From Letharia columbiana (lineage: Eukaryota > Ascomycota > Lecanoromycetes > Lecanorales > Parmeliaceae), in the NCBI RefSeq assembly GCF_014066305.1, contig NW_023501052.1, positions 372,001 through 436,000 on the forward strand: a stretch of 64,000 nt of DNA. The letters run 5' to 3'. The position numbers and the translations under genes were made by a program. Each line of letters opens with the position of its first letter. The stretch's first letter is position 1. Below the pieces are notes generated by a model, which was given only the letters and a program-made list of their open reading frames with translations, was not told the origin of the DNA and did not search any database. Positions 46,763 through 58,060 of the stretch are shown one piece after another.

Positions 46763-49700
46763 ATGGCGAGTCGCCAGAAGTCTTTCTTCGATCGGGATAA
46801 AAAGGTGTGTGTTCCGTGACAACTTCGGCAAGCCACAGGACTGACTACATGTACTTCAGCAGGCTCGCCCTTTCTTGCAGAAAGACTGGAAGCGTGAAAA
46901 CGAGTCTCATGGCCCTCAACCTTCCTTAAAGCCATCCGCCCTCATGGCTCCCATAGCTGCCTCCTCACAATCCAAGTCGAAGCTAAGAGCCTTTCAATAC
47001 GATGAGAGGAATGACTACACTGTCCCCAAGGCTGCGGTCACTGAGAAAGAGAATCACGATCCCGAGCTGGACGCGACGACCCTGAAGATGGACCCCCCTC
47101 CACAGCATCTCTCGCAAAGATCTGCAAAGGACGTACGAGATTGCCCCCAGACACCAGTCGGCAGACTGCCATTGACGGAGCTCCTCGCAAGTGGTGATGA
47201 TACGTCTCGTCAGCATCTGAACTTGACACCCATTGAGCGAGTCTTATGGGACAACTCGCCTGTCAGCTCAGAGCCTGCAAAATCAAGGCAGAGGGGTAGA
47301 AAGAGAGCACATAGCTCATCTCCGGCGTCATCTTCCCAAAATGACACCTCTCGCCCCTTTGGGAGTACCAAGCCACAGGCAGACCTCCCGGCTTTGCAGA
47401 AAGCTTTGAAAACACCAAAGGCTGATCCCGCTGACGATCTGTGGAGTCGTTACTCACTCAACACAGGCACTACCGAAAGACAGTCCCCCACCGCGCCCGC
47501 TGGCTTGGCTTTCACCCAACTCATACATTCATCATCGCCTCAAACACCCGCTAGTCATCTACAAAGCAAAGAGGGGAGTGGCTTAAGAAGGGTCTTAAGT
47601 TGCATCGAATGGCCGACGTCAGCAGCGAAGAGGAGAAAGCTACAACAGAGCGGCACGTACAAGGACTCCAATGGTGGGCATGCTAGAATTGAGGGAGGCC
47701 CCGATGATACGAACGAGAAGTCGAAGATGTCAAGGGTCAGCTTCCTGGTTGAGAAGATACATGACGGTCTCACGAAGCCGCGCGCCATTCAGGAGTACTC
47801 TTCGTCTGAGCCTGCCGGATCCTCACCTGTGGCGCGGAATGTCAACGAATCACCCAAAGGACTCGACCTACCATCGCAAGAAGGCCAGACAGCAATCGAC
47901 GACGTCGTCACTGTTCTGAGTCAAACCGCTGTAGCACCCAAAGAGCGCCCACTCCTGCCTCTGGTACTTTCTGCGGAGGAAATTGCGGATCTTGAGAAAG
48001 CTGATGGCTCCTCTGACTTTGGAGACGATGATATCGATCTAGAGATGCTCGAGACGGTGGACGCGACTCTTCAGGCTTTCTCGACAACAAGAATGAAGGC
48101 CGCGAGCCCAAGACGCAGTAATAGCAACCGACCCATTACCACAGTCGATCCAGAAGAGCACATACGAGAACCTACCCAAGCTGACTCTGCGGAGGCGATC
48201 TCAGGGGATACCGAGAGGCTGTCCCAAGTATCCTTCCCCTCTGAAATATCCTCTTCACCAGCACAGGTGGCGCCCTTGAATCACGATGAGTTTGGTGAAG
48301 ATGAGGATGAGGTCTCTGCAGCCGACCTGGAGAATGTCTTCGCTCAGTACGATACCCAACCACAGCAACATGTTGCTAGAAAAGATCATCTTGCGAAGCA
48401 AGCAGATTCAATGCGTCCAAAATCGGCAACTGACGTCCGTAAAGAATCCATATTCAGACCTAAATCCGTTATTCCTAGACCTGTGATTACCACTCACATC
48501 GAAGTGCTGTCTGATGACGAGGACTTCGGCGATGATTCGGATTTTGAGCAGATTGCTGCTGAGTGCGTCGAGGCAACCAGAAATCAGCAGGTATCACAGC
48601 CTCAGTCATCTGTACGTACTGTGAACTTTCGCTCATCTATATTTTAGCTAGCTAAATAACGAAAGCATGACAGAAAGATGCCGACCATACAGCGTTATAT
48701 AATCAAGGCCGTAGTCGAAAGTGAATACCAAACAACTAGTGGACATATGCGACCAGAGAAGGTGCCCCATACTCATATCTCATGTGTGTCATTCCTATGG
48801 CTGACTTTGACAGGTACTCTCTGTGCAAAGTGAAGGGACAAAGTTCAGCAAAGCAATCATTCTACGACAAGCCTGGGTAGACACCCCCTGTCTCCCCGAG
48901 TCTTATGTCCATCTCATCGGAGATTTTGATCGTCTTGGTCAATGCGTCGTCGACAACACCCAGAACCTGCTTATCCTTCATCCTGATCATCTGATTTCAT
49001 CTACTGTGGTTGGAGATTCGTTCACATGTACTCGCAAAGCTGTCCTAGAAGCTCGAGTCAAAGCCACCAGTGATGCCAATCAGGCCACTCTTTACGGGCA
49101 TTTGCTGCATGAGATATTCCAGGAGGCGCTGAAAGCTAATAAATGGGATGATGGTTTCATGACTTCGCTCATTGAAACCATAGCGACGCGGAGCCTGGAG
49201 TCGCTCTTCGAGCTTCAGATTGAGGTTCCGATCGCCATCGAGCAGCTCAGAGCCAGGGCGGTCGATTTGCAGGCTTGGGCTGAGATTTATGTTGCCGCAA
49301 AACCGAAGGTCAGGCTCTTCTCGGTATAATTGAGCAGAAGCTGATTACTTGTTAAGTCGAACGCCGTTGTCAAAGATCGGAATGGAGCCCAATCCCTCAT
49401 GTGTGTCAACAAGCTTCTCGAGATCGAAGAAAAGGTGTGGTCACCAATGTATGGCTTGAAGGGCAACATCGATGCCACAGTACAGGTGACGTTAAAGGAC
49501 GGTGAGGATGAAAAAACATTAACAGTACCGTTCGAGTTGAAGACGGGTAAAAATGCCAACGCATCGCATAAAGCCCAAACATCGCTTTACACCCTTTTGC
49601 TTTCCAATCGATATGGCGAGTCACTCAGTGCACTAAGTTTTTGGTTACATGACTAACCCCTTACCGCGCGGCAGATGTCGAAATTGCTTGTGGTATGCTT

Positions 49701-52182
49701 TACTATATGCAGAGCTCCGAAATCTCTAATGTCCAAACTATACGCCACGAATTGGTACCCATGATCATGCAACGGAACGAGTTGGCAAGCTATGTTCGTC
49801 ATCGTGCGGAACTCCCCCCAATGATCAAGCGGCCATATACTTGTGGCAAATGCTTTGCCCAAACACCATGCTTTCTCTATCACAAATTGGTAGATGACGG
49901 TAATGGCGAGACAAGCGGCCTTGGAGAGAGGTTCGACGACTTCGTTAAGCACCTGAATCCTAACCACCAACTCTTCTTCAGCAAGTGGGACGCTTTGCTG
50001 ACGAAAGAAGAGAAAGACTTTGTCAAATTTCGCAAAGAGTTGTGGACAATGCAAAGTTTCGAGCGCGAGAGGGTCGGACGATGCTTCGGCAACGTCATTA
50101 TTGACCCAGGTTCCTTCCATAAAATCGAAGGCGCTCTAAAGATCAACCGCTATGGCTATACTTTCGTCAAGCAGAAGCCAACACCTAGCTTCTCTTTCAT
50201 AGAATCCCAGATCACTCTTGGTGAACCTATTGTGATCTCGGACGAGAAGGGACACTTTGCTCTTGCGAATGGTTACGTGACCAGCGTACGGAAGCACAAA
50301 ATCCAGGTCGCCATTGACCGCCGTCTGCATAATGCTCGAGCAAAAGGCAATGATTTTGACACTCTGCGAAACCAAACCTTTGCAGGTATCATGGAGGTGG
50401 TTGACAAGGGTTTTGGACAATCAACCATGATACCCACGCAACCTGATGAAACTATAACGTACCGTCTCGACAAGGATGAGTTCAGCAACGGCATGGCAAT
50501 GATTCGTACCAATCTCGTTCGCTTGATGGAGAAAGACGTTTTTGGTGTTCAAGCCCTTCGGAGATTGATCGTTGAGAATGTGGCTCCTACCTTCAAGCCC
50601 ACAGCGTCAGCGTATACTCTTGCAGATACGGCGAGCCAAGCTAGCCTGAATGTTGACCAAAAGGCTGCAATTGAGAAGGTGATGATCGCCAAAGACTACG
50701 CCCTCGTCCTTGGGATGCCGGGAACTGGGAAGACGACTACCATTGCACATATTATTCGAGCTCTTGTAGCCCAAGGAAAGAGCGTTCTACTTACCTCATA
50801 TACGCACACTGCTGTCGACAATATATTGCTCAAGCTACGCAACGATGGAGTTGGCATCTTTCGCCTCGGTGCCGTCGCAAAGATCCATCCAGAAATTCAA
50901 GAAGTTTGCAGATCTTGCGGGCAAACCGATCAAGACGATGGAAGATCTCAAGAGATGCTACACGCAACCAATTGTCGCAACAACGTGCCTAGGGATTAAC
51001 CACCCCATCTTCAATCAGCGTGTCTTTGACTACTGCATCGTCGACGAAGCGTCTCAAATCACACTTCCCGTGTGCATAGGTCCCATCCGAATGGCTAGGA
51101 CATTTATCCTTGTCGGCGACCACTATCAATTGCCTCCTCTGGTCCAGAATAAAGAGGCTCAAGAAGGTGGCCTAGACATCAGTTTGTTCAAAACACTCTC
51201 CGACAACCATCCTTCTTCAGTCGTGAACCTCGAGCACCAATATCGTATGTGCGAAGAGATCATGACACTCAGCAATACCTTGATCTATGACGGCCGTCTC
51301 AAATGCGGCACAGCAGCAGTCGCCACTCGCTCAATCGTTATTCCTAGCATAGACGCCCTCAGGCAACATCACCATAACCCTCGCAGTATCCTCTCTGCCG
51401 ACCCAAAGAAAGTCTGCCCTGGCCCTACCCGAGGGTCCTGCTGGCTCCGCGATCTCCTCGATCCTTCCGTCAAAGCCTGCTTCGTTAATACAGACCCTCT
51501 CTTGCCTCTTTCTCGTGAAGCCCTGGAAAGCGGGTTACGGATCACAAACCCCTGCGAAGCAAAATTGGCCACCCAACTCGTCGAATCTCTTATCACCACA
51601 GGAATTGCTCCTACAGACATTGGTGTCATTACTCTTTACCGTTCCCAGCTGGCACTGATCAAGCAATCTCTCCGCCACCGCTCGGGCGTCGAAATGCACA
51701 CCGCGGATAAGTTCCAAGGCCGTGACAAAGAAGTGGTGGTACTCAGCCTCGTTCGTAGCAATGAAGACCAAAATGTCGGAGAGCTGCTGAAGGATTGGCG
51801 GAGAGTCAATGTTGCACTGACAAGAGCGCGAACCAAATTGCTTGTGTTGGGGAGTAAGAGTACGCTCGTGGGAAACGACTTGTTGAAGGACTTTATCGTA
51901 TTGATGGAAAGAAAGGGGTGGTGGTTTGATCTACCGGCAGGAGCATGTGAAGGACATGTCTTCGAAGACGTACAGACGCAAATCTCTGGTAGGGGAAGCG
52001 CTGACACCAAGGCTGAAGTGGACTTTGGGAAGGCGAAGGTAAACATTGAGAGGCAGGCACTTGGAGAAGGCAAGGAGAACAAAAGGGGTAGGAGGGTCCC
52101 CGCGAAGCAGGGGAAGTTGGATGTCAGCGTCTTGATGGGCAAGAGGCCTATTTTGAGAGACATCATTAACGATGCTTCTTGA
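46763..52182 (+). CDS. dna2: DNA replication ATP-dependent helicase/nuclease Dna2 (one-base frameshift near 50,900)
   Basis: Six exons: 46763-46804, 46863-48611, 48678-48761, 48814-49308, 49357-49615 and 49675-52182. Allowing one extra base, they encode about 1711 residues. The first third is disordered with TPVGRLPL and ERVLWDN motifs. Next come an RPA-like/nuclease region with the RecB-type residues (GHLLHEIF, GNIDA, ELKTGK) and the iron-sulphur cysteines (CGKCFAQTPC). The SF1 helicase follows, with Walker A GMPGTGKTT, DEAS, GDHYQLPPL, EHQYRM and TADKFQGRD. Dna2 trims long Okazaki flaps and resects double-strand breaks in the nucleus. Intron 5 (49616-49674) is GC-AG with a perfect GACTAAC branch site. 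Between HPEIQ and FADLAG (50898-50904) the frame shifts by one base, with no room for an intron. An assembly indel is the likeliest cause for an essential gene. Confidence 0.92.
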
Positions 52183-52392
52183 GTAGAAATCTGTGGATGG
52201 CGAATGGCTATGAACTATTCAGGATAGCATGAAAATAGAGCAGACAATGATGGTGATTATGAGATAGAATCAACTGTTGCATTGAATCTATGTAATGGCA
52301 ACGTCCATTCCAACCCCAGACCAGACAGCAATCTAATGCCATCGCTAGCGCCAAACAACAATACCAATCCCTTCAGGCGTAAAAACAATCGA

Positions 52393-54047
52393 CTAAAATG
52401 ATCCACCCTCCAGCGAAGCTAGGAAGGCATCCATGTCGTCCAGGTTTCCAATGTCCAAATTGAACATGTCCTCATCGAATTCCTACAAAATAGATGGTCA
52501 ATCGCGGTAATCTCTCTCCACCCTCTTCGCTCCCACGACGGAAGCTATCTTACCATCATTTCCGCTTCCTGTACTGGCTCCGCCGCCCTCTCACCGGCCG
52601 GCGCTTCCGCACCCACATCTTCCTGCAACGGACGTCAGTAAGCGCAAGGTACCAAATCCGCAACTCAGGAATCTTACATTCACCTCCCCTTCGTCCGACC
52701 CTTGGCCTTCCCTAGCCGCCCGCCCTCCCAAAGACTGCTGCTCCGCCGGCTGCTCGATCACCTGAAGCGTCCGTCTGTCAGTAATAGCAATAACAATAAC
52801 AATAATAATACCATCAGTAGTAGAAGGCCGATAACCATGCCTCATCACTTACAACTCCCTCCTTCTCACCCGACCGGCTTTCTCCTCCTCCTTCTTCTTC
52901 TTCCTCTCCTTTAGCCTTGCCCTTGCACTTGACCGAAGGCCGGTTCCACGGCTCCGCCAACCGCGCTTCGGACCCGACGCCGCGGAGGCTGTTGCGGCCG
53001 TACATGGTGGTGTTGAAATGCTCCTCCGGCGCCACGGTCGCGTTGACCCAGCCGGTCGAGGGGGCTTCTTTGGGTGGGCGGCCGCGGGGTTTGGACGCGG
53101 TTTTGGCGGGGCGTTTGGTGATGCCGGTGGACGGTTTGCTGCCTTTGATGGGTGGCTTGGTGGCGGTGGGGGGAGTGGGGGGAGTGGGGATGGGAGATGG
53201 CGCTTGTTGCTGGGTGGAGAGGGTGGGGGGGGTCTTGCTGTCGTTCCGGCGTGGGTGGGAAGGTGTGGTTGGCGGTTTGCTGGTGCGGTTGGATTGGTGG
53301 AGGGGCAGGAGGAGTTTTGGGGGGGGACTCCTTTGAAGGGCCGGCTGGGAGGCGCTGGCGGCTTTGAGGGAGGGGAGTTGGCCGTTGGAGGAGGTGGTTG
53401 GGTCGGAGCTTTTGAGACTCGACATTTAGGGGGAGAGGAGCATGCTGGTGTTGGGTGATTGGGGAGGAAGAAGCCGAAGGTCGCTTGTGGGTGTATGGGC
53501 GAGGTCTCAAGTTAGGGTCCATGGAAGAGGGACCAAAGTCTTGTTGGTACATCCTGGTATGCAATATGCAACGAGCTGGAGGTTGCTCGTAGGTGTTGCG
53601 GATAGGTTCCATGCTTTGGCTCGCGGGAGCGGAAGCAGGCTCTTGTTGCTGGACGTTTGGTTGAGGTCTAGCCTCATGCTGCTGTTGCTGTTGCGGGTAG
53701 TGCAAAATCGGTTGGTTCGGAGGCGTAGATTCTCCACAAGTGAAGAGGCCAGTGTCCGTGTACTGGCTCCTAGGAGAGAGAGCAGGCCACTGTTGCTGCA
53801 TCCCTGGACTGAGAAGAGGGGCTAAAGTTGGGCTTGAATCAGGGATCGCCGCTCTTTGACCTACCTGCTGGGTGGGTTGAAAGCTCATGGCGCTGCGCGG
53901 CTGTGGACGTTGATCATGCAAGTCTGTAGGGTATCTGAAGAAGCTGCAAAGAGCTTTGGGCTTTTCGACCCCAACCTCGTTTGCCAGGTCATTGTCAGTG
54001 GCCGCGTCGAAGTCGAAAAAAGAATCGGCGGCGGTGAATTCGGTCAT
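52393..54047 (-). CDS. AT-hook nuclear protein, acidic C-terminus (frameshift near 53,430)
   Basis: The minus-strand start ATG at 54047 opens a Gln/Pro/Ser-rich frame beginning MTEFTAADSFFDFDAATDND. Near 53430 the coding quality switches by one base into the frame starting MSSLKSSDP (53425). This contains an AT-hook (KPRGRPPKE), the DNA minor-groove binding motif. Exon 1 ends at 52853. Exons 52761-52678, 52622-52554 and 52482-52393 follow (introns 91, 55 and 71 nt, GTAAGT/GTAAGA donors), giving an acidic tail EFDEDMFNLDIGNLDDMDAF. There is no GT donor near the switch, so a spliced junction is excluded there. Either one base is in error or mutated, or the gene starts at 53425 and the upstream frame is separate. 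I infer a chromatin or transcription role from the AT-hook only. The gene is convergent with dna2, 210 bases apart. Confidence 0.6.
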
Positions 54048-54364
54048 GGTGGGTAAGGGATTGGATGGCTGTGAAGTGAGGGATGTATGTGATTGTACAG
54101 TAGAATCTGAGAAAAAAGAGGGCTTGTAAAGTGTTCAGGGTAATCAAATTCTGGGAGATATTTTGATGTGTGCTGAAAAAAGACAGGAGATGCAGAGCCT
54201 TCTGCGGTATATATTTATAAAGGGATATTGGAAAAGGGAATAAAATCTCTGCACGAAGAAAAAATCTTTTACTTTTTTTTCCCAAAAGAGTCGCGACAAT
54301 GAGCTCAATTGAGAGAGGTGCTGCCTCTGCGAAAGAAAAGTCGACGCGGACTTCAGCTCAAGTA

Positions 54365-55923
54365 TTAACCACAACTTTGTTCCCAGAGTACATACTTCCT
54401 TCCGCGCCTTTCGTAAATTCTGGAGTGCCCAGACTCTTTCGTCTTGCCCGCCACAGCGACGGCGCTTTGGTTATTCACAATCTCATCCGATACATACAAA
54501 ATCGTATAGGCATCCTTCTGATCAGTCACAGCAGTCTTAAAGCTATAGGCACTCAAAGCAAAGAAGTGTTCGCTCGAAGCTCCTTCTCGAATTGTAGTCT
54601 TGGCACTATGAAATGTCAGAGACGCGTCTGCCAAGATGCCAAGAAATCGAGAACCGGGTGAAAAATGCTCACCTTGACAAACATATAAATAGATGCCTAG
54701 CCCATAAGGCCGGGATGAAGCCGGTCCATGTCAACGTGATCATATTGAGAACTTTTGCTGAGTCACCGTCTGGAATTTGGTAGCGACTGAGGTAGGGATC
54801 AATAGTATCTTCTGAAAGGATGCGAGGACTTTCCATGGCGACGAGGCTGAGCCACTCATAGGTCTCGAGGGCCCAATCTTCGAAGTCGTCGTTGGAATCT
54901 GAATAAGGGGGAGGAATGAAGTTCGGTACACTGACTCTCTCCGTGATCTTCTGATGAGGTGAACAGTCTTTGGTCACTGGGTGGTGCTCGATAATCGGCG
55001 CGTCTGTCGCTGCTATACTGCACTCAGTGACACAATTGTCGTCGGTTTTTGCACTCGCAATAGCCTTACTGGGTTCAGAATTTGAATTGAGATCATGGAA
55101 AAGCCAAGTCACTGAATGGTTGAGAACATTCTTCAATGCCCATACGATCCTCTCGAAGCCTTTTTTCCCGTGCAGCATCGATGGTAATCGGAGATTTATA
55201 TCGACTGCTATTGGCCCGAGGTTATTAAGCCATGACTTTACTTCACAGAGAGACCGTACCCACCGTATCGAGTCTTGAAATGCTTTCGTCCCGCGTCTCG
55301 GACAGGCTGGCCAACTAGGCCGCATCGTTCGTACTTATCTTTTGCGAGCTCGAGACGAAGTACGCCTGATATGAGGATCAGCCAGCACTCAATGGCACAG
55401 CTCGGAGAACAGCTACGCTCGGGGACTAACTTGCCGTCTTTGAGGGAATAGCGATCATCTACACCAGGACGGCCTTCGGAGAGCATCAAGATATTGCCTG
55501 CAATGAAATGAGCGATTAGCAGGATGACAAAAACATGAGGCGCAACATATGTATGAGAGCACAGAAAATTGTCGCAAGTACCAATCTTGATGTATCTGTT
55601 GAAGAAGTCACCCTCGAGCAATCCAGACAGAGGCATGATAACCCGAGAATATTGAATGTTGCTGATCTTCGCTTCGACCTCTTTCCAGACAACATCATAC
55701 AGCTCTTGAGGGAGAACTAATTGAACCTACAATCTCCATTCAGTCGACCACCAGGCAAACGTCATTATAGCTTTCATACCGTGTGAGTGAATGGCTGGCC
55801 TAAGATGGTTGAAAATGGTTTCTTCGTGGATGGTGGTTGCTCAGGATCTACGAATGGAGGCAGGTTGCCGTGCGACACATACGCCTTTGACGCTGAGGTT
55901 TTGGATTCAAGGAAGCTGAACAT
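54365..55923 (-). CDS. Ribonuclease P/MRP protein subunit Rpp40
   Basis: Six minus-strand exons (55923-55780, 55726-55582, 55497-55435, 55365-55264, 55207-54673, 54605-54365) join in phase to 409 residues. The conserved block MPLSGLLEGDFFNRYIKIGN, then LSEGRPGVDDRYSLKDG and RLELAKDKYERCGLVGQP, is typical of the RNase P p40 family (PF08584). This subunit belongs to the nuclear RNP that removes 5' leaders from pre-tRNA and, as RNase MRP, processes rRNA. Intron 3 (55366-55434) uses a GC donor (GCAAGT) instead of GT; the remaining introns are GT-AG, 53-84 nt. The last exon is less conserved. The start is 311 bases from the divergent tex1 start, so a shared promoter is likely. Confidence 0.88.
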
Positions 55924-56234
55924 GGTGGGTGAGAGGTAGATATAAGGATACTTGGGGGTTTCTATTTTCGAAGTTCTTCTCGTGGTGCTGTTCTGCCAAA
56001 GGAGGACTAGTCCAGGAACAGGAATTTAGCGCCCGAGCTGCATGAACAAAGACAAGGATTGTGTGCATGTCAAGTCGACTATTATCGACGACCCGACGAG
56101 TCCCTCGCACCTCATAAATTCGCAAATCTGCTTCTATGTTGTGTAGTTATTGTTCTTTTCAGCCTTCCTAAAGGGAATTCTTTGAAGCTATCCAAACCCT
56201 TGGCATCCACCCATTGTCTCTCTTCGCCCTCACA
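55924..56234. promoter_or_regulatory. Divergent promoter region rpp40 / tex1
   Basis: 311 bases between two divergent starts with no coding frame of note. Regulatory role inferred from position only. Confidence 0.45.
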
Positions 56235-57358
56235 ATGGCCCCACCCCACCCTCGTCGCCCCATAGCCAAAGACCGTTTCGCCGCCCTCTTCCCGACCCTC
56301 AAAGTCCAAACATACCAAGACCCTACCTCTCGAGGCCCAGGCTCCCCACACGTACGTACGTCCACCGCCCTCCCCTCCCTCGCCAATCCTCCTGACGCCC
56401 CACCAGAATCCGCACCATCGCCTGGAACCCCACGGGCCACCTGATAGCTACCGGCTCCGCAGATCGCACGCTGCGTATATGGAATCCTGAGAAGCCGCAG
56501 GTGAAGAATAGTACGGAGTTGAGAGGGCACACGGGGGGGGGTAGAGCGGGTTGCTTGGAATCCCACGAAAGAGGCGGAGTTGGCGTCCGTGAGCAGTGAT
56601 GGCACGTGCAGGTTCTGGGATGTGAGGAGTAAGACGTGCACGGCGACTGTGCAGCTAGGAGGGGAGGGATTGACGATCGCATGGGCGGCGGATGGGAGCG
56701 TGGTTATGGTTGGGCGAAAGGTATGCTCCCCCTCTCCCTCTCCCTTTGTACTATCTACCCATCGTGTCCTCCAGCTAACGTGCAACCTACCCACCAGGAC
56801 GATACCCTCATCCCCATCACCATCCACCCGACCCCAACCGCCCAACCCTCTCACGCCCCAGCGCTCCAAACAAACCAATGCACCTTCAACCACACCTCCC
56901 CACCAACCCACCTCCTCCTCACCCGCGGCGACGGCTCCGTAACCATATCCTCCTACCCCACCCTCCAAACCCTCCACACGTTGCACGCCCACACCTCCTC
57001 CTGCCTCTCCCTCGCCCTCTCCCCCACCTCCCGCTACTTGGCAATCGGCGGCTCGGACGCGCTGATATCCCTCTACGATACGACAGACTGGGTCTGCAAG
57101 CGCACGCTGACGAATCTGACCGGAGCGGTCAAGAGCGTGGGGTTTAGTTTCGATGGGAGTTTTGTGGTGGGAGGGAGTGACGAGGGGAATGTGCTCGAGG
57201 TGGCGCATACCGAGTCGGGCGAGTATGTGGGGAAGGTGGACATTGGGGCGAGCGGTGGGTGTGGGGTTGTCGCGTGGCATCCCGGGAGGTATTGGATCGC
57301 TTGGGCAGGGGAAGGGGGTGGGTTGAAGATTTTGGGGGCTGCTGGGGGACAGCTGTGA
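56235..57358 (+). CDS. THO/TREX complex WD40 subunit Tex1-like (frameshift in a G9 run)
   Basis: Exons 56235-56359, 56407-56720 and 56798-57358 give about 332 residues once one base is removed. WD40 repeats are evident: WNPTGHLIATGSADRTLRIW, then SVSSDGTCRFWDVRS, GGSDALISLYDTTDWVCKRT, and SFDGSFVVGGSDEGNVLEVA. Order and spacing resemble Tex1/THO3, part of the THO complex that couples transcription to mRNA export. Near 56532-56540 a run of nine G puts the WD repeat out of frame (RGHTGG, then VERVAWNP needs eight G). This is a classical homopolymer indel position. The first donor (GTCCAC at 56360) is weak but the only one that keeps phase. The neighbouring rpp40 is divergent. Confidence 0.85.
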
Positions 57359-57561
57359 TGAGTGCGGATTTTGCAGGTTTCCTGTTCCGTGTGGAGTGTG
57401 AAATGTTTGAGATAGCGAGCGGTCTTGATGCGATAGCGTTGAATTGAAGGCCGTTACGCGAAAAGATGCAGAACCCTAGACAGCGTGAGGCATTTTCGAA
57501 GTTCAGCATGGAAAGCATTGATATGCTAATGAGCGGTAGAAGCTATTTTATTTGCAAGCAA

Positions 57562-57933
57562 CTATGCACATTCAGTCCATGTCCAAGCGGGACCATCATC
57601 TATGGAAACGCAGCGCTCAGAGTAGCAAAGCCCCCGTGTTGCTAGAACCATCTGCATAAAGCCAAGCTGCATACCTAAGCTAGTTCTTTCTTTCTCTTCC
57701 CAGCTGTCAGTCCATGCCGTCAATTGCACCTGTTTTTCATCATTATCGCCATTGAAAGGAAAAAATTGTTCCATACGCCGACCTCTAGCGCCAGCTGAGC
57801 GTAGAATCCACTCATAATTGATGCCAGAACGCCTGCTGTTCAGTAGAGATGCTGGGAAAGGCGCAAAGAGACGATGGCATCGTGTGCTGGAGGCACCATT
57901 ATCGCGTCTAATGTCATGTACAGGGGACTTCAT
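57562..57933 (-). CDS. Hypothetical small protein (123 codons), uncertain
   Basis: An ATG-started minus-strand frame in the 700-base gap between the convergent tex1 and cyclin B 3' ends. The product is mixed polar with several Trp and Cys and no signal peptide, membrane segment or known motif. It could be a real orphan gene, a last exon, or chance. I do not recognise it. Confidence 0.3.
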   Translation of the reverse strand: MKSPVHDIRRDNGASSTRCHRLFAPFPASLLNSRRSGINYEWILRSAGARGRRMEQFFPFNGDNDEKQVQLTAWTDSWEEKERTSLGMQLGFMQMVLATRGLCYSERCVSIDDGPAWTWTECA

Positions 57934-58060
57934 CCAAATGTTAATCTTGCTAAAAGTAATGGTATTGGAGGTTTGGAGAGATGAAATGTTGGTGGCGATG
58001 GGGGCTTCGTGGCCTTGCGTTGCCAGCGGTCATGATTTGTATTGGAGGTTGCTAGTGCCG

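Noticed and set aside
53018..53458. Gly/Trp-rich plus-strand frames opposite the AT-hook gene
   Set aside because: Reverse of Pro-rich coding sequence; no start context or motif.
53827..53873. Intron-like GTAGGT..TTTAG in the AT-hook gene
   Set aside because: Removing it forces a frame that soon stops; reading through keeps the good Gln-rich frame.
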